This document shows, piece after piece, positions 1-9,847 of a stretch of 64,000 nt of DNA; the stretch's first letter is position 1, and each line of letters begins with the position of its first letter. Location: positions 682,001 through 746,000 of the forward strand of contig NZ_ATUE01000005.1 in the NCBI RefSeq assembly GCF_000420045.1, read 5' to 3'. A program made the translations under genes and the position numbers. The stretch is from Perlucidibaca piscinae DSM 21586 (GTDB lineage: Bacteria; Pseudomonadota; Gammaproteobacteria; Pseudomonadales; Moraxellaceae). A model generated the notes under the pieces. That model ran no database searches. It was given only the letters and a program-made list of their open reading frames with translations, and was not told the origin of the DNA.

Positions 1-1
1 C

Positions 2-346
2 GGCATCGTCATCTGCGGCGAGGCCGCCAAGGCCATGGGCGTGCATGACCATCCCGGCATCGTCTGGGACGAGTTTGTCGGTCAGTGGATCGCGCTGATG
101 CCGCTGGTGCCGTTCTATCACTGGGACCTGCATCATGTGCTCGCGGTGCTGCTCGGCTTCGTGCTGTTCCGTGTCTTCGACATCTGGAAGCCGTGGCCGG
201 TGCGCTGGGCCGATCGCCGCGTGCATGGCGGCCTCGGCATCATGCTCGACGACCTGATTGCCGGGGTCATGGCTGCCATCGTGCTCTGGGCCGTGCTGCC
301 CTGGCTGCCGGCCCCCGAGACCGGCTGGTTTGGCATAGTCCGCTAA
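2..346 (+). CDS. pgpA: Phosphatidylglycerophosphatase A, 3' part
   Basis: C-terminal 114 residues of an integral membrane phosphatase that dephosphorylates phosphatidylglycerol phosphate in phosphatidylglycerol synthesis. The frame is open from the window edge, so the start lies upstream. Visible are the family segment HDHPGIVWDEFVGQWIAL near residues 15-32 of the fragment, a hydrophobic segment containing VLLGFVLFRVFDIWKPWP, and a C-terminal membrane segment (DDLIAGVMAAIVLWAVL). The acidic pair in WDE is typical of the family. It lies 51 bp upstream of ribA on the same strand, the order seen in other Pseudomonadales. Identification is by motif and context and is confident. Confidence 0.93.
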   Translation, partial: GIVICGEAAKAMGVHDHPGIVWDEFVGQWIALMPLVPFYHWDLHHVLAVLLGFVLFRVFDIWKPWPVRWADRRVHGGLGIMLDDLIAGVMAAIVLWAVLPWLPAPETGWFGIVR

Positions 347-397
347 GCCCCGGGGGTTTGCTACAATCCCGCTTCCTGTCTTCCCGGAGTGCGCCCG

Positions 398-997
398 GTG
401 TCATTCGATTTCGTAGCGGCCTCGCGTCTGCCCACCCGCCATGGCGAGTTCAGCATCCATGCCTTCCAGGACACGGAAACCGGCAAGGAGCACATCGCCC
501 TGAGCATGGGTGACCTGGCGGATGGCCAGCCCGTGCTGGCGCGCGTGCATTCCGAGTGCCTGACCGGCGACGGCTTCGGCAGCCTGCGCTGCGACTGCGG
601 CCCGCAGCTGGAAGCGGCCATGACGCAGGTGGCGGCGGCACAGCGCGGTGTCATCCTGTATCTGCGCCAGGAAGGGCGCGGCATCGGCCTGGTCAACAAG
701 ATCCGGGCTTATGCCCTGCAGGATGCCGGTGCCGACACGGTCGAAGCCAACGAACAGCTGGGCTTTGATGCCGATCTGCGTGAGTACGCGATGTGCGAGG
801 ACATGCTGCGCCACCTGGGCGTGAGCTGCGTGCGCCTGATGACCAACAACCCGCTCAAGGTGGCGGCGCTGCAGGCTCATGGCATCACGGTGGTCGAGCG
901 CGTGCCGCTGATCACCGGGCTGAACCCGCACAACCAGGGTTACATGCAGACCAAGACCGACAAGATGGGGCACATGCTGCCTGACGGAGAGGTCTGA
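398..997 (+). CDS. ribA: GTP cyclohydrolase II
   Basis: Converts GTP to 2,5-diamino-6-ribosylamino-4(3H)-pyrimidinone 5'-phosphate, formate and pyrophosphate, the first step of riboflavin synthesis. The GTG start at 398 has a GGAG eight bases upstream. It gives 199 residues, and the zinc ligands fall at C54, C65 and C67 (HSECLTGD...LRCDCG), the same numbering as E. coli RibA. An in-frame GTG at 389 is possible but overlaps that Shine-Dalgarno. [20 protein letters not shown] and the terminal KMGH segment are family signatures. This is a stand-alone RibA with no RibB domain. The facing CBS-domain gene ends 8 bp away. Confidence 0.96.
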   Translation: MSFDFVAASRLPTRHGEFSIHAFQDTETGKEHIALSMGDLADGQPVLARVHSECLTGDGFGSLRCDCGPQLEAAMTQVAAAQRGVILYLRQEGRGIGLVNKIRAYALQDAGADTVEANEQLGFDADLREYAMCEDMLRHLGVSCVRLMTNNPLKVAALQAHGITVVERVPLITGLNPHNQGYMQTKTDKMGHMLPDGEV

Positions 998-1004
998 GCG
1001 TCCG

Positions 1005-1454
1005 TCAGCTGCCGAGTTCGCCCATGTGCGTCACGGCGTGGTGGGCGGCCAGCGACTGGTGGGTGAGGTCGTCCATGGCGCGCAGGATGTCGCGACGACT
1101 GATCTGTCCGATCACCACACCCAGATCATTGACCACCGGCAGACGTCGGCGATGTTCGCGCTGGAACACTTCCGCCGCGCGGAGAATGCTCTCGTCGACA
1201 TGAATGGTGTCGACCGGAGCACGCATGACGTCGCTCACCAGGCCGGCGTTGCTCTCGTAGTAGCCGGCCTGGATGATCTCGGCCAGGCAGTCTGATTCCG
1301 AGAACATGCCCAGCAGCTCGCCATTCTCGATCACCGGCGCACCGGAGATGCGGTGGTTGAGCAATACCTTGATGGCCTGGTCTATGGTCATGCCCGGCGT
1401 CACGCAGACCAGCTGGGTAGCCATGTAGTCACCGACACGTATCGAATGCAGCAT
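1005..1454 (-). CDS. Tandem CBS-domain protein
   Basis: 149 residues made almost entirely of two CBS motifs (about residues 6-60 and 75-132), a Bateman module. Such modules bind adenine nucleotides or SAM and usually regulate a partner protein; no catalytic domain is fused here. I chose the ATG at 1454 because AGGAG lies 7 bases upstream; a GTG at 1460 would sit on that site. The gene converges on ribA and lies 3' of dxs on the same strand with about 140 bp between. Free-standing CBS pairs like this are common in Pseudomonadales, and the ligand and partner are not known from sequence. Confidence 0.85.
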   Translation of the reverse strand: MLHSIRVGDYMATQLVCVTPGMTIDQAIKVLLNHRISGAPVIENGELLGMFSESDCLAEIIQAGYYESNAGLVSDVMRAPVDTIHVDESILRAAEVFQREHRRRLPVVNDLGVVIGQISRRDILRAMDDLTHQSLAAHHAVTHMGELGS

Positions 1455-1591
1455 GAGCACGCTCCTGGCGGATGGCGGCGATCAGCCGTTCTTCCACCTT
1501 AGCGCGTTGCCGTGCGCGGTCAAGCAGGTGCCGCCAAGCGGTAGCCCGGACGGATGGCGAGGGCAGCCGATGCGTCGGCAGCGAATTGCCG

Positions 1592-3514
1592 TCAGAGCCC
1601 GGACAGGCGTTGACGGATGGCGTCGGCAATGCTGGTGCTGTCGAGACCGCAGTCGGCCAGCATCTGCGCCGGTGTGCCGTGCTCGATGAAGGCGTCACGA
1701 ATGCCCACATGAAGCACCGGCAAGGTGATGCCGGCGGTGGCCAGGAATTCGCTGACGGCGCTGCCGGCGCCACCGGCGATGGCATGCTCCTCGACCGTGA
1801 CCAGCAGGCGGTGGCTGGCTGCCAGTTCGCGCACCATGGCCTCGTCCAGCGGCTTCACGAAGCGCATGTCAGCCACGCTGGGCATGGGCAGGCCGTCGGC
1901 AACCAGCGTCGCGGCGGCTTCCTGAACGGCCTGCAGGCGGGCGCCGAAGTTCAGGATGGCGACCTCGCTGCCGCGCTGCCGCAGCCTGCCACGACCCAGC
2001 GGCACGCTGTCCAGCGAGCTGCCGGCCTCGGCGCCCGGGCCGGTGCCGCGCGGATAGCGCACGGCGGCCGGACCGGGATGCAGCCAGGCGGTATTCAGCA
2101 GCAGGCGGCATTCGAGTTCGTCACTGGGGGTGGCGATGACCATGTTGGGGATGCAGCGCAGGTAGGCGATGTCGTAGGCGCCGGCATGCGTGGGGCCGTC
2201 CTCGCCGACGAGACCGGCACGGTCTATGCCGAAGGTCACGTCGAGGTTCTGCAGGGCCACGTCATGCACGAGCTGGTCGTAGCCGCGCTGCAGGAACGTC
2301 GAGTAGATCGCCACCACCGGCTTCAGGCCTTCGCAGGCGAGGCCGGCGGCAAAGGTCACGGCATGCTGCTCGGCAATGGCCACGTCATGGTAGCGGTCCG
2401 GGTGCTCGGCGGCGAAACGCACCATGCCCGAGCCTTCGCACATGGCCGGGGTGATGCCCACCACGCGCAGGTCGCTGGCGGCGGTGTCGCACAGCCAGTC
2501 ACCGAAGACATCCGAATACTTGCGCCCGGCCGGGCGCGCAGGAGCGGCCTGCTGGCGCTGGCTGGCGGGCGCGATCTTGGTGATGGCGTGGTAGCCGATG
2601 GGGTCGGCCTCGGCCGGTGCAAAGCCCTTGCCCTTGGTGGTGAACACATGCAGCAGCTGCGGGCCACGCGCCTCGCGCAGATTTTCGATGGTGCGCACCA
2701 GCTCGTCGAGGTTGTGGCCGTCGACCGGACCCACGTAGTTGAAACCTATGGATTCGAACAATGCGCCGGGCGAGTCGGTGACCAGGGTCTTCAGGCTTTC
2801 CTCGCTGCGGCGGGCGAAGTTCATCGCGGCCGGCATCGACTGCAGCACGCGCTTGCCGCCCTCACGCAGCGCGATGTAGCTCTTGCTCGCCCAGATGTGC
2901 GAGAAGTAGTTGGACAGGCCGCCCACCGCCTTGGAGATCGACATCTGGTTGTCGTTGAGGATGACCAGCATGTCGGCCTTCTGGTGCGCGGCGTCATTGA
3001 GCGCTTCGAAAGCCATGCCGGCGGTCATCGCGCCATCACCGATCACCGCGACCACCTTGCGGTCGCTGCCCGTGAGCTGGGCGGCACGCGCCATGCCCAG
3101 TGCGGCCGAGATCGAGGTCGAGGAGTGGCCGACGCCAAAGGTGTCGTAGGGCGATTCCTCACGACGCGGGAAGGCGGCGAGGCCGTCCTTCTGGCGTATG
3201 CCCAGCATGGCGTCCTTGCGACCGGTGAGGATCTTGTGCGGATAGGCCTGGTGGCCGACATCCCAGACCAGGCGATCGCTCGGGGTGTTGTAGACGTAGT
3301 GCAGGGCGATGGTGAGCTCGATGACGCCGAGGCCCGCCCCGAAGTGTCCGCCGGTCTGCCCGGTGCACCAGAGCAGGTATTCGCGCAGTTCGCGTGCCAG
3401 CTCGGGCAGGGCTTCCTCCGGCAATTCGCGCAGCTTGTCCGGCGTCGGCACCTGGTCCAGCAGCGGCGTGTGCGGACGACTGAGCGGAATTTCGTGGAAC
3501 ATCGGGGTCATCAT
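1592..3514 (-). CDS. dxs: 1-deoxy-D-xylulose-5-phosphate synthase
   Basis: Thiamine-diphosphate enzyme that condenses pyruvate with glyceraldehyde 3-phosphate, the entry step of the MEP isoprenoid pathway. At 640 residues it has full family length. Visible are the N-terminal [18 protein letters not shown] and [15 protein letters not shown] segments, the ThDP/Mg motif [17 protein letters not shown]...NDNQMSI, and the transketolase pyrimidine-domain segment [15 protein letters not shown]. Three clustered Met codons (3514, 3511, 3502) could start translation; an AGG precedes the first. ispA and xseB lie directly upstream on the same strand, so the three genes form an isoprenoid operon as in Pseudomonas. 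Confidence 0.96.
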   Translation of the reverse strand: MMTPMFHEIPLSRPHTPLLDQVPTPDKLRELPEEALPELARELREYLLWCTGQTGGHFGAGLGVIELTIALHYVYNTPSDRLVWDVGHQAYPHKILTGRKDAMLGIRQKDGLAAFPRREESPYDTFGVGHSSTSISAALGMARAAQLTGSDRKVVAVIGDGAMTAGMAFEALNDAAHQKADMLVILNDNQMSISKAVGGLSNYFSHIWASKSYIALREGGKRVLQSMPAAMNFARRSEESLKTLVTDSPGALFESIGFNYVGPVDGHNLDELVRTIENLREARGPQLLHVFTTKGKGFAPAEADPIGYHAITKIAPASQRQQAAPARPAGRKYSDVFGDWLCDTAASDLRVVGITPAMCEGSGMVRFAAEHPDRYHDVAIAEQHAVTFAAGLACEGLKPVVAIYSTFLQRGYDQLVHDVALQNLDVTFGIDRAGLVGEDGPTHAGAYDIAYLRCIPNMVIATPSDELECRLLLNTAWLHPGPAAVRYPRGTGPGAEAGSSLDSVPLGRGRLRQRGSEVAILNFGARLQAVQEAAATLVADGLPMPSVADMRFVKPLDEAMVRELAASHRLLVTVEEHAIAGGAGSAVSEFLATAGITLPVLHVGIRDAFIEHGTPAQMLADCGLDSTSIADAIRQRLSGL

Positions 3515-3561
3515 CCTGATGCGGAGTGTGGGAGATTATAGCGGCAACGACGGCAGTGGCG

Positions 3562-4437
3562 TCAGTGGTCGCGCTGCAGCAGGAAATGCGCCAGCTCATG
3601 CAGCGGTGTGGCAGCGCTGCCCAGTCCGGCGAGCGCTGCCACGGCCTGCTCGTGCAGCGAGCCAGCCAGTACCTGCGCTGCCTCCAGCCCGAGCAGGGCG
3701 GGATAGGTTGACTTCTCCAGTGCCTGGTCGGCCCCGGCCTGCTTGCCGAGCACGGCGGTATCGCCGATCACGTCGAGAATGTCGTCACGGACCTGGAAGG
3801 CCAGGCCGAGATGGCGGGCATAGTCATCCAGGGCCTTGCGCTGGCTGGCGTCGGCACCGCCGGCCAGCGCGCCCAGCGCGACCGCGGCACGGATCAGGGC
3901 GCCGGTCTTGTGGGCATGGATCTGCTCCAGCGCGTCACGATCAATCTGGCGGCCTTCGGCGGACAGATCCAGGCGCTGGCCCACCACCATGTCGAAGGCG
4001 GCCTGTGCCAGTGTCGTGAGCTGGGCGCCGCGCACCTCGGCCGGCACGACGCTTTCACCCAGCAGCTGGAATGCCATGGCTTGCAGGGCATCGCCGGCGA
4101 GCAGGGCGGTGGCTTCGTCGAACTGGCGATGGCAGGTGGGCTGGCCGCGACGCAGGTCGTCGTCGTCCATGCAGGGCAGGTCATCGTGGACCAGTGAGTA
4201 GCCGTGTATGCACTCCACGGCGAGGGCGGCGGCATCGGCCTGTGACCAGTCGCCACCGACAGCCAGGCAGGCGCCCCAGGCCAGTGCCGGGCGCACGCGC
4301 TTGCCGCCGTTCTGCATGGCATGACGCATCGCCGCGATCAGGCGCGGGTCAAGGCTGTTGCGGGTTGCCAGCGCCTGCGCGCAGAGCGGCTCGAAGCGCT
4401 CGCGGCTGTGCTGCAGCAGGGAGGGCAGCTCAGGCAT
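3562..4437 (-). CDS. ispA: Farnesyl diphosphate synthase
   Basis: Trans-prenyltransferase making geranyl and farnesyl diphosphate from IPP and DMAPP, feeding quinones and undecaprenyl phosphate. Both aspartate-rich Mg-binding motifs are present: [14 protein letters not shown] and DDILDVIGD. Also visible are the substrate-binding GGKRVRPAL near the N terminus and [14 protein letters not shown]. The length of 291 residues matches E. coli IspA (299). The ATG at 4437 overlaps the xseB stop by 8 bp, which suggests translational coupling. A GTG two codons upstream is also open but deeper in xseB. dxs follows 47 bp downstream. Confidence 0.96.
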   Translation of the reverse strand: MPELPSLLQHSRERFEPLCAQALATRNSLDPRLIAAMRHAMQNGGKRVRPALAWGACLAVGGDWSQADAAALAVECIHGYSLVHDDLPCMDDDDLRRGQPTCHRQFDEATALLAGDALQAMAFQLLGESVVPAEVRGAQLTTLAQAAFDMVVGQRLDLSAEGRQIDRDALEQIHAHKTGALIRAAVALGALAGGADASQRKALDDYARHLGLAFQVRDDILDVIGDTAVLGKQAGADQALEKSTYPALLGLEAAQVLAGSLHEQAVAALAGLGSAATPLHELAHFLLQRDH

Positions 4438-4678
4438 CGTCACTGGCGGGCGTGAAGTCGGCGGTGTCGACGCGCCCGTCGGCGCGCGCCATCAGCAGCT
4501 GCACCTTCTGCTCAGCCTGGTCCAGTGCCTGCTGGCACTGCCGGGTCAGCTGCACGCCGGCCTCGAAGGCCTTGAGCGCATCCTCCAGACTCAGTTCGCC
4601 GCCTTCGAGCAGGCGCACCTGCTGCTCCAGGGCGCTGATGGCCTGCTCAAAGTCGGGGGCGGTCGGGCTGCTGCTCAT
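4430..4678 (-). CDS. xseB: Exodeoxyribonuclease VII small subunit
   Basis: 82-residue small subunit that binds XseA to form exonuclease VII, which degrades single-stranded [23 protein letters not shown] followed by [19 protein letters not shown] is the helical-hairpin signature of the family. GGAG lies 7 bases before the ATG at 4678. It is the first gene of the xseB-ispA-dxs unit and overlaps ispA by 8 bp. The large subunit gene xseA is not in this window. Confidence 0.93.
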   Translation of the reverse strand: MSSSPTAPDFEQAISALEQQVRLLEGGELSLEDALKAFEAGVQLTRQCQQALDQAEQKVQLLMARADGRVDTADFTPASDDA

Positions 4679-4759
4679 GACATCACTCCGTGGTCGATGC
4701 GCGAACGGTAGCGATTGCCTGCGCTGCGGTCAACGCAGGCCGGAGCGCCCGCCGTCGGC

Positions 4760-6853
4760 TCAGAACGGCAGGCGGATGCCGACAACCGCACCACGACCCG
4801 GAGCCGGCGCCACATCCTTGATGAAGGAAGTGGCACGACGGACCTCGGCGTTGAGCAGGTTGTTGCCGCGTACATAGAGTTCGGGGCGGCCGAGATGACG
4901 TCCCGACACCGGCAGGCGCCAGGTCAGGTCGGCGTCCAGCAGGTCGTAGCCGGCGGCCTCCGACTCGCCCAGGCTGACACGATCCTGCCGGTTGTAGCGG
5001 GTGTAGCCCAGGTTGCCAGCCAGGTCGCGGTAGTGGCCATGCACCGTGATGCCCACCCGTGTCGGGGTCTGGCGTGGCGCGTTGGCGCGGTCATCGAAGC
5101 GTCCGCGCACGGCATCGGTGAACAGGCGAACGCCCAGCTGGCCGGCAGGCTGGCGCAGCAGTGCCACGTCCACGGCCGCCTCGTAGCCGATGAAGGTGGC
5201 GGGTGTCTGGGCGTAGCGGGTGGACAGGAACTCGCCATCCGCCTCGACAACGCCGTCCTCGTCGACGCGCACGGCGTTGCCGGCGGCATCGGTGTCGACA
5301 TCCAGGAAGATGTAGTCACGCGCCTGCTTGTAGAAGACGTTGGCTTCGATGTCGACACGGCCGGCATGGTGATCGATGCCGATGTCCAGGGTCTGCGCCT
5401 GCTCCCTGCGCAGGCGCGTGTTGCCGCGCTCGAAGGTTTCGGTGGCCAGGTGCGGACCGTCGGCATAGAGCTCTTCCAGGGCCGGTGCGCGTTCGGCGTG
5501 GCTGAGCGAGACCTTGAGGTGGGTGTCGCTGGCCAGATCGTGGATCAGGCCGGCCGAGGCGCTGGTCGCCGTGAAGCGGCGTGCCGGATTGTCTCCCGAG
5601 GGATCATGGCTGACCTGGTCCAGGCGCAGGCCCAGCTCGACCTTGCCGAGCCCGGTCTGGCGCTCCTCGATGACAAAAACGCCGAGGCTGTCGGTCGCCA
5701 CCTGTTCGCCGGCATTCACGTAGGCTTCCTCGCCACTGGACTGGAAGCGGCGCTGGCCTGCCTGCAGGCCGAGAACGCCACGCCAGCCTTTGCGCGGCGC
5801 GTGAACCAGTTCGGCGCGTCCCTGGGTTTCGTGGTTGCGAAAGCGCGTGCCGGCCTCGCCCGGCGCCTCGAATTCGGTGTGGCGATAGCGCGCCTGGCCA
5901 AGCCGGAAGCGCAGAGACTCGATGCCCTGCCAGGGGTTGCGCCGGGTCAGCTGGGTGTCGATGCGGGTCTGCTCCAGGTCAATGAAGGGTGAACCTTCCG
6001 CAGCGCCCGGCATGCCGCCATGATCGTGCCCGCCATGTCCGGGCAGGCCGTAACGGCTCTCGAGCCGGGTCAGGGCGATCCCGGCCGAGTTGCCATCCTC
6101 GCTCGCCAGACTGTACGAGAGCGCGGTCTCGTCACTGCGGGTGAAGCTGTTGCGCAGGCTGCCATTGCCGGCGCCGGCATCGCCGTCGCGGTCGGCGAGG
6201 CCGGGAATGTCGTAGTCATCGGCGCGGGTGCGCGTGAAGTCGGCATGCAGCTGATGACGACCGCTGCCCAGATTGATGTCGCCGAACACGCCGCGCTCAT
6301 TGGCCACGGTGCCGGTGAAGGCCTCCAGTTGCCCGTTCAGGCCGGGCGTGACGAAGGACGGCAGCCGGTTGTCGATGACATTGACGGCGCCGCCGATGGC
6401 GCTGTTGCCGTAAAGCAGGGTGGCCGGGCCGCGCAGGATCTCGATCTGGCGCGCGATCAGCGGATTGCTGGCGACGGCATGGTCAGGGCTGAGGTTGGAC
6501 ACGTCCATGGTGCCCAGGCTGTTGCTGAGCAGTTCCACGCGCGGTCCAGACTGGCCGCGGATCACCGGGCGACCGGCGCCGGTGCCGAAGTCGGTGCTGC
6601 TGACGCCGAGCTCCTGCTCCAGGGTGGCGCCGATGGTGCCGCGGCGCTTGCTGGCCAGCGACTCATTGGCCAATACGGTCACGGGTTGCACCAGATCGTC
6701 CGCCGTGCGTCCCAGCGGGCTGGCGGAGACGGTGATCTCCAGCAGCTCGCGCGCCTCGGGGGTCGGGGCGGGCAGCTCGGCGCGGGCGGGCAGGGAGGCC
6801 AGCAGCAGTCCCAGCGAGAGGGGTGTCAGGGTGAGCGGTCGCGACAAGGGCAT
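4760..6853 (-). CDS. TonB-dependent receptor, ZnuD-like zinc uptake
   Basis: 697-residue outer-membrane transporter. Residues 1-25 are a signal peptide ending at ARA. The plug domain follows (about 45-160), with IRGQSGPRVELLSNS and IEILRGPATLLYGNSAIGGAVNV, then a 22-strand-type barrel ending in GRGAVVGIRLPF with the terminal Phe. A histidine/glycine stretch (GHGGHDHGGMPG, about residues 272-283) sits in a predicted extracellular loop, as in ZnuD zinc receptors. A perfect Zur-type operator lies about 33 bp upstream of the start (6886-6898). Together these argue for zinc-starvation-induced import of zinc or a zinc complex. The exact substrate is inferred. The gene is divergent from 6967. Confidence 0.88.
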   Translation of the reverse strand: MPLSRPLTLTPLSLGLLLASLPARAELPAPTPEARELLEITVSASPLGRTADDLVQPVTVLANESLASKRRGTIGATLEQELGVSSTDFGTGAGRPVIRGQSGPRVELLSNSLGTMDVSNLSPDHAVASNPLIARQIEILRGPATLLYGNSAIGGAVNVIDNRLPSFVTPGLNGQLEAFTGTVANERGVFGDINLGSGRHQLHADFTRTRADDYDIPGLADRDGDAGAGNGSLRNSFTRSDETALSYSLASEDGNSAGIALTRLESRYGLPGHGGHDHGGMPGAAEGSPFIDLEQTRIDTQLTRRNPWQGIESLRFRLGQARYRHTEFEAPGEAGTRFRNHETQGRAELVHAPRKGWRGVLGLQAGQRRFQSSGEEAYVNAGEQVATDSLGVFVIEERQTGLGKVELGLRLDQVSHDPSGDNPARRFTATSASAGLIHDLASDTHLKVSLSHAERAPALEELYADGPHLATETFERGNTRLRREQAQTLDIGIDHHAGRVDIEANVFYKQARDYIFLDVDTDAAGNAVRVDEDGVVEADGEFLSTRYAQTPATFIGYEAAVDVALLRQPAGQLGVRLFTDAVRGRFDDRANAPRQTPTRVGITVHGHYRDLAGNLGYTRYNRQDRVSLGESEAAGYDLLDADLTWRLPVSGRHLGRPELYVRGNNLLNAEVRRATSFIKDVAPAPGRGAVVGIRLPF

Positions 6854-6885
6854 GGCAGTATCCGGCAGTTTATCAGGTTTGCATT

Positions 6886-6898
6886 GTTATAATATAAC
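6886..6898. promoter_or_regulatory. Zur operator
   Basis: The 15-base perfect palindrome TGTTATAATATAACA spans 6885-6899 and contains GTTATAATATAAC, which matches the core Zur box of gammaproteobacteria (GTTATANTATAAC). It lies in an AT-rich island within an otherwise GC-rich region, between the zinc-type TonB receptor (minus strand) and the small membrane protein gene at 6967. Zn-loaded Zur would be expected to repress the receptor; effects on the divergent gene are possible. The Zur gene itself is not in the window. Confidence 0.85.
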
Positions 6899-6966
6899 AC
6901 TATTGCCGGCGCTGCCTGCCATCTCGCGTTATGATGCCGGCTCATGTCACAGCGATGAGGTGCAGT

Positions 6967-7449
6967 GTGTCCGTGCAGCGTTATGGCGATGCCGAGCTTG
7001 ATGCGATTCGCGACCAGTGCCTGCAGCGCGTCAAGCGCATGTCCTGGGTCTCGGCCGGCGCGGCCGCGATGCCGGTGCCGCTGCTTGACCTCGTGGTCGA
7101 TGTCGGCGTGCTCTACACGCTGATCCCCGAGATCAATGAGCGTTTCGGTCTCGCCCCCGAGCAGATCGATGCCATGTCCGAGCCCAGCCGTCTGCAGGTC
7201 TGGAAGCGCCGTGCCGAGCGCGGCAGCGCCCTCATCGGCATGGTCATCACGCGGACCCTGATCCAGCGCAGCCTGCAGTCGTTCTGGATCCGCATCGTCA
7301 CCCGTCAGGTGGCCAAGTTCATTCCGCTGGGCGGGCAGATCATTGCCGGCGCCATGGGCTACTGGGTCATGCGCCAGCTTGCCATGCGCCATGTCGACGA
7401 TTGCTACGAAGTGGCGGCGGCTGCGCGCGGCCTGCAGCCTCGCCGCTGA
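6967..7449 (+). CDS. Small membrane-associated protein, DUF697-like
   Basis: 160 residues if started at the GTG at 6967 (GAGG six bases upstream); ATGs at 6955 and 6931 are in frame alternatives. A central hydrophobic stretch (AAAMPVPLLDLVVDVGVLYTL) and a C-terminal one with FIPLGGQIIAGAMGYWVMRQ resemble the membrane part of DUF697/YcjF-type proteins, which often accompany GTPases. No GTPase is nearby. It faces the zinc receptor gene across the Zur box, so co-regulation by zinc is possible but unproven. Function unknown. Confidence 0.7.
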   Translation: MSVQRYGDAELDAIRDQCLQRVKRMSWVSAGAAAMPVPLLDLVVDVGVLYTLIPEINERFGLAPEQIDAMSEPSRLQVWKRRAERGSALIGMVITRTLIQRSLQSFWIRIVTRQVAKFIPLGGQIIAGAMGYWVMRQLAMRHVDDCYEVAAAARGLQPRR

Positions 7450-7475
7450 CCCGCCATCTGAACAGGAGCCAGGCC

Positions 7476-8180
7476 GTGACCACGACTTCCACCCGTTCCC
7501 CGCGCGCGCCGCGCGCCGCCGCCACGGACAGCGGCCGCCGCTACCGTGGCGTCAGCGAGGAAGTGCGCCGGGCCGAACGCCGGCAGCGCTTCATCGATGC
7601 CGGCCTCGACGTGTTCGGGGTGCGTGGCTATCACAATGCCACCGTGCGCAGCATCTGCGCCTCGGCCGGGCTGACCGAGCGCTATTTCTACGAATCCTTC
7701 GAGAACAGCGAAGACCTGCTGTGCAGCGTCTACGAGTTCTGCGTCCAGCGTCTGCGCGAGCGCGTGCTGTCGTCGCTGCTGGTGGGGGCGGGTGGCGATG
7801 TCGAGACAATGGCGCTGACCGCGCTCAAGGCCTTCTTTGCCGCCATGCGCGAGGACCCGCGCATTGCCCGCATCCTGTTCATCGAGGTGCTGGGCATCAG
7901 CGAGCGCGTCGACATGCTGTACCGGGTCACCATCGAGGACTTTGCCGCCCTGCTGATCCAGGTGGCGCATCCGCTGGCGCTGCAGCAGCTGCCGTCACCC
8001 CTGCAGCCGGATCTGCTCGCGAATGCCCTCATCGGCTCCATCATCGCCACCGCGTCACGCTGGGTGCTGACCGACTTCGAGGCCGACCTCGACGGCATGA
8101 CCGCCAATGTTCACGCGGTCTTCGTCGGCACCTTGCGCTACCTGTCTAGCGTGGCGGTTGCACCAGACGCATGCGCTTGA
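7476..8180 (+). CDS. TetR-family transcriptional regulator
   Basis: 234-residue regulator. The N-terminal DNA-binding domain (about residues 38-88) shows the TetR pattern RFIDAGLDVFGVRGYHNATV, then RSICASAGLTERYFYESFENSEDLL. The remaining helices form a ligand-binding core with no recognisable ligand signature. The GTG start at 7476 has AGGAG 7 bases upstream; longer in-frame starts would overlap the preceding gene. A basic, Ala/Pro-rich tail of about 30 residues precedes the HTH. Its 3' end overlaps the convergent mtgA gene by 35 bp. Targets unknown; the fatty-acid genes at 12-14 kb are one possibility, with no direct evidence. Confidence 0.9.
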   Translation: MTTTSTRSPRAPRAAATDSGRRYRGVSEEVRRAERRQRFIDAGLDVFGVRGYHNATVRSICASAGLTERYFYESFENSEDLLCSVYEFCVQRLRERVLSSLLVGAGGDVETMALTALKAFFAAMREDPRIARILFIEVLGISERVDMLYRVTIEDFAALLIQVAHPLALQQLPSPLQPDLLANALIGSIIATASRWVLTDFEADLDGMTANVHAVFVGTLRYLSSVAVAPDACA

Positions 8181-8841
8181 GGATGGTGCCGGTGCGGCGC
8201 TCCAGGTAGCGGGTGCTGCCGCGCTCGTCGTAGAAGCGCGGACGCGGAATCATCGCTGCCAGCCGTGCCGCCTGCCGAGGTGACAGGTTGGCCGCTGACA
8301 CGCCGAAATGGTGGCGTGCGGCAGCCTCGGCGCCATACACGCCATCGCCCCATTCGATCACGTTGAGATAGATCTCGAAGATGCGCCGCTTGCTCATGGT
8401 CTGCTCCAGCATGACCGTGATCGCCGCCTCCTGGGCCTTGCGCCAGGGCGTGCGACGCCCGTTCAGGAACAGGTTCTTGGCCAGCTGCTGACTGATGGTC
8501 GAGCCACCCGCGACCAGTCGTCCCTTCTTCAGGTTGCGCTCGAAGGCATACTGGATGCCTTCCCAGTCAAACCCGTTGTGCTGCATGAACAGGCTGTCCT
8601 CGGCCGCCATCACGCTGCGTTTCAGGTGCCGCGAGATCTTCTCGTAAGGCACCCAGCGCTGCTTCAGCGTGGCGTCGGGGTCTTCCTCCTGCAGCACGTC
8701 CAGGCGCGCGGCCATGAAGGCGGTCTCGACCGGGTCGAACTTGATCCACCACAGCACATGGGCGAGGTACCACAGCTGCAGTGCCAGCAGCAGGCCGGCA
8801 CACAGCAGGGTGATGCGCCAGAGCAGGCGGGCGAAGGACAT
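8146..8841 (-). CDS. mtgA: Monofunctional peptidoglycan transglycosylase
   Basis: 231-residue inner-membrane glycosyltransferase of family GT51 that polymerises lipid II into glycan strands. One N-terminal membrane anchor (about residues 8-28) precedes the catalytic domain. Visible are [22 protein letters not shown] with the catalytic Glu, [15 protein letters not shown], and [29 protein letters not shown]. No transpeptidase domain follows, which separates it from class A PBPs. It lies 4 bp downstream of fbp on the same strand and its 3' end overlaps the TetR gene. Confidence 0.95.
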   Translation of the reverse strand: MSFARLLWRITLLCAGLLLALQLWYLAHVLWWIKFDPVETAFMAARLDVLQEEDPDATLKQRWVPYEKISRHLKRSVMAAEDSLFMQHNGFDWEGIQYAFERNLKKGRLVAGGSTISQQLAKNLFLNGRRTPWRKAQEAAITVMLEQTMSKRRIFEIYLNVIEWGDGVYGAEAAARHHFGVSAANLSPRQAARLAAMIPRPRFYDERGSTRYLERRTGTILKRMRLVQPPR

Positions 8842-8845
8842 GGCG

Positions 8846-9847
8846 TCAGCTGGCGTGATAGCCGGCGACGCGCTCGACTTCCTCGCGGGCGCCGAGAATC
8901 ACCGCGACACGCTGGTGCAACCCGCTCGGAGCGAGGTCGAGGATGCGTTCACGACCGGTGCTGGCGGCACCGCCGGCCTGCTCGATCAGCCAGGCCATGG
9001 GGTTGGCCTCGTACATCAGGCGCAGCTTGCCACCCTTGGCGGCAGTCTTGCTGTCCAGCGGATAGAGGAAGATGCCGCCACGCGTGAGGATGCGGTGAAT
9101 GTCGGCGACCATGGCCGCGACCCAGCGCATGTTGAAGTCCTTGCCGCGCACGCCGGTCTTGCCCGCGAGCAGCTCGGCGACATAGCGCTGCACCGGTGCC
9201 TCCCAGTGGCGCTGGTTCGACATGTTGATGGCGAATTCCTGGGTGGCCTCGGGAATGCGCATGCCCTCGCTGGTCAGGATGAAGGCGCCTTGCTCGGGAT
9301 CCAGGGTGAAGGCGTCGACGCCGTGGCCAAGGGTCAGCACCAGCTGCGTGGCCGGGCCGTAGACCGCATAGCCGGCGGCGACCTGTGCCGTGCCCGGCTG
9401 CAGGAATGGCGTCACCCGGGTGGTGTCTGCGTCCGGGGCAGTGGCGAGCACCGAGAAGATGGTGCCGGTCAGGGCGTTGATGTCGATGTTGGAGGAGCCG
9501 TCGAGCGGGTCGAAGAGCAGCAGGTAGCGACCGCGGCTGACCCCGTCGGGAATGGGGAAGGGGTCATCCATTTCCTCGGACGCCATGCCGGCCAGGTGGC
9601 CGCCGCTGGCATGGGCATCGAGCAGCATGTCGTTGGCGATGACATCCAGCTTCTTCTGATCCTCGCCCTGCACGTTCTCGCTGCCGGCCATGCCCAGGAT
9701 GCCCGCGAGGGCGCCGCGTTGCAGGGCGGCACTGATGCGTTCGCAGGTGGTCGCGGTGATTTCCAGGGTCTGGATCAGGTCGTCGGGCAGACGGCCATGG
9801 GCACGCTGTGCGTCACGCAGGTAGGCGGCGAGGGTGATGCCGGACAT
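8846..9847 (-). CDS. fbp: Fructose-1,6-bisphosphatase class 1
   Basis: 333-residue gluconeogenic phosphatase hydrolysing fructose 1,6-bisphosphate to fructose 6-phosphate. The metal-binding signature [22 protein letters not shown] is split over about residues 109-130. It is preceded by [10 protein letters not shown] and followed by [24 protein letters not shown]. The ATG at 9847 has GGAG 7 bases upstream and fits the family N terminus ([14 protein letters not shown]). The frame stays open upstream to about 10495 but only across the mscL region, so that extension is rejected. It is likely co-transcribed with mtgA, 4 bp downstream. Confidence 0.96.
   Translation of the reverse strand: MSGITLAAYLRDAQRAHGRLPDDLIQTLEITATTCERISAALQRGALAGILGMAGSENVQGEDQKKLDVIANDMLLDAHASGGHLAGMASEEMDDPFPIPDGVSRGRYLLLFDPLDGSSNIDINALTGTIFSVLATAPDADTTRVTPFLQPGTAQVAAGYAVYGPATQLVLTLGHGVDAFTLDPEQGAFILTSEGMRIPEATQEFAINMSNQRHWEAPVQRYVAELLAGKTGVRGKDFNMRWVAAMVADIHRILTRGGIFLYPLDSKTAAKGGKLRLMYEANPMAWLIEQAGGAASTGRERILDLAPSGLHQRVAVILGAREEVERVAGYHAS

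Noticed and set aside
1472..3541. Long open frame (about 690 codons) on the plus strand opposite dxs
   Set aside because: It is the antisense reading of a strongly conserved gene in high-GC DNA, with low-complexity His/Gly/Ala/Arg composition and no domain.
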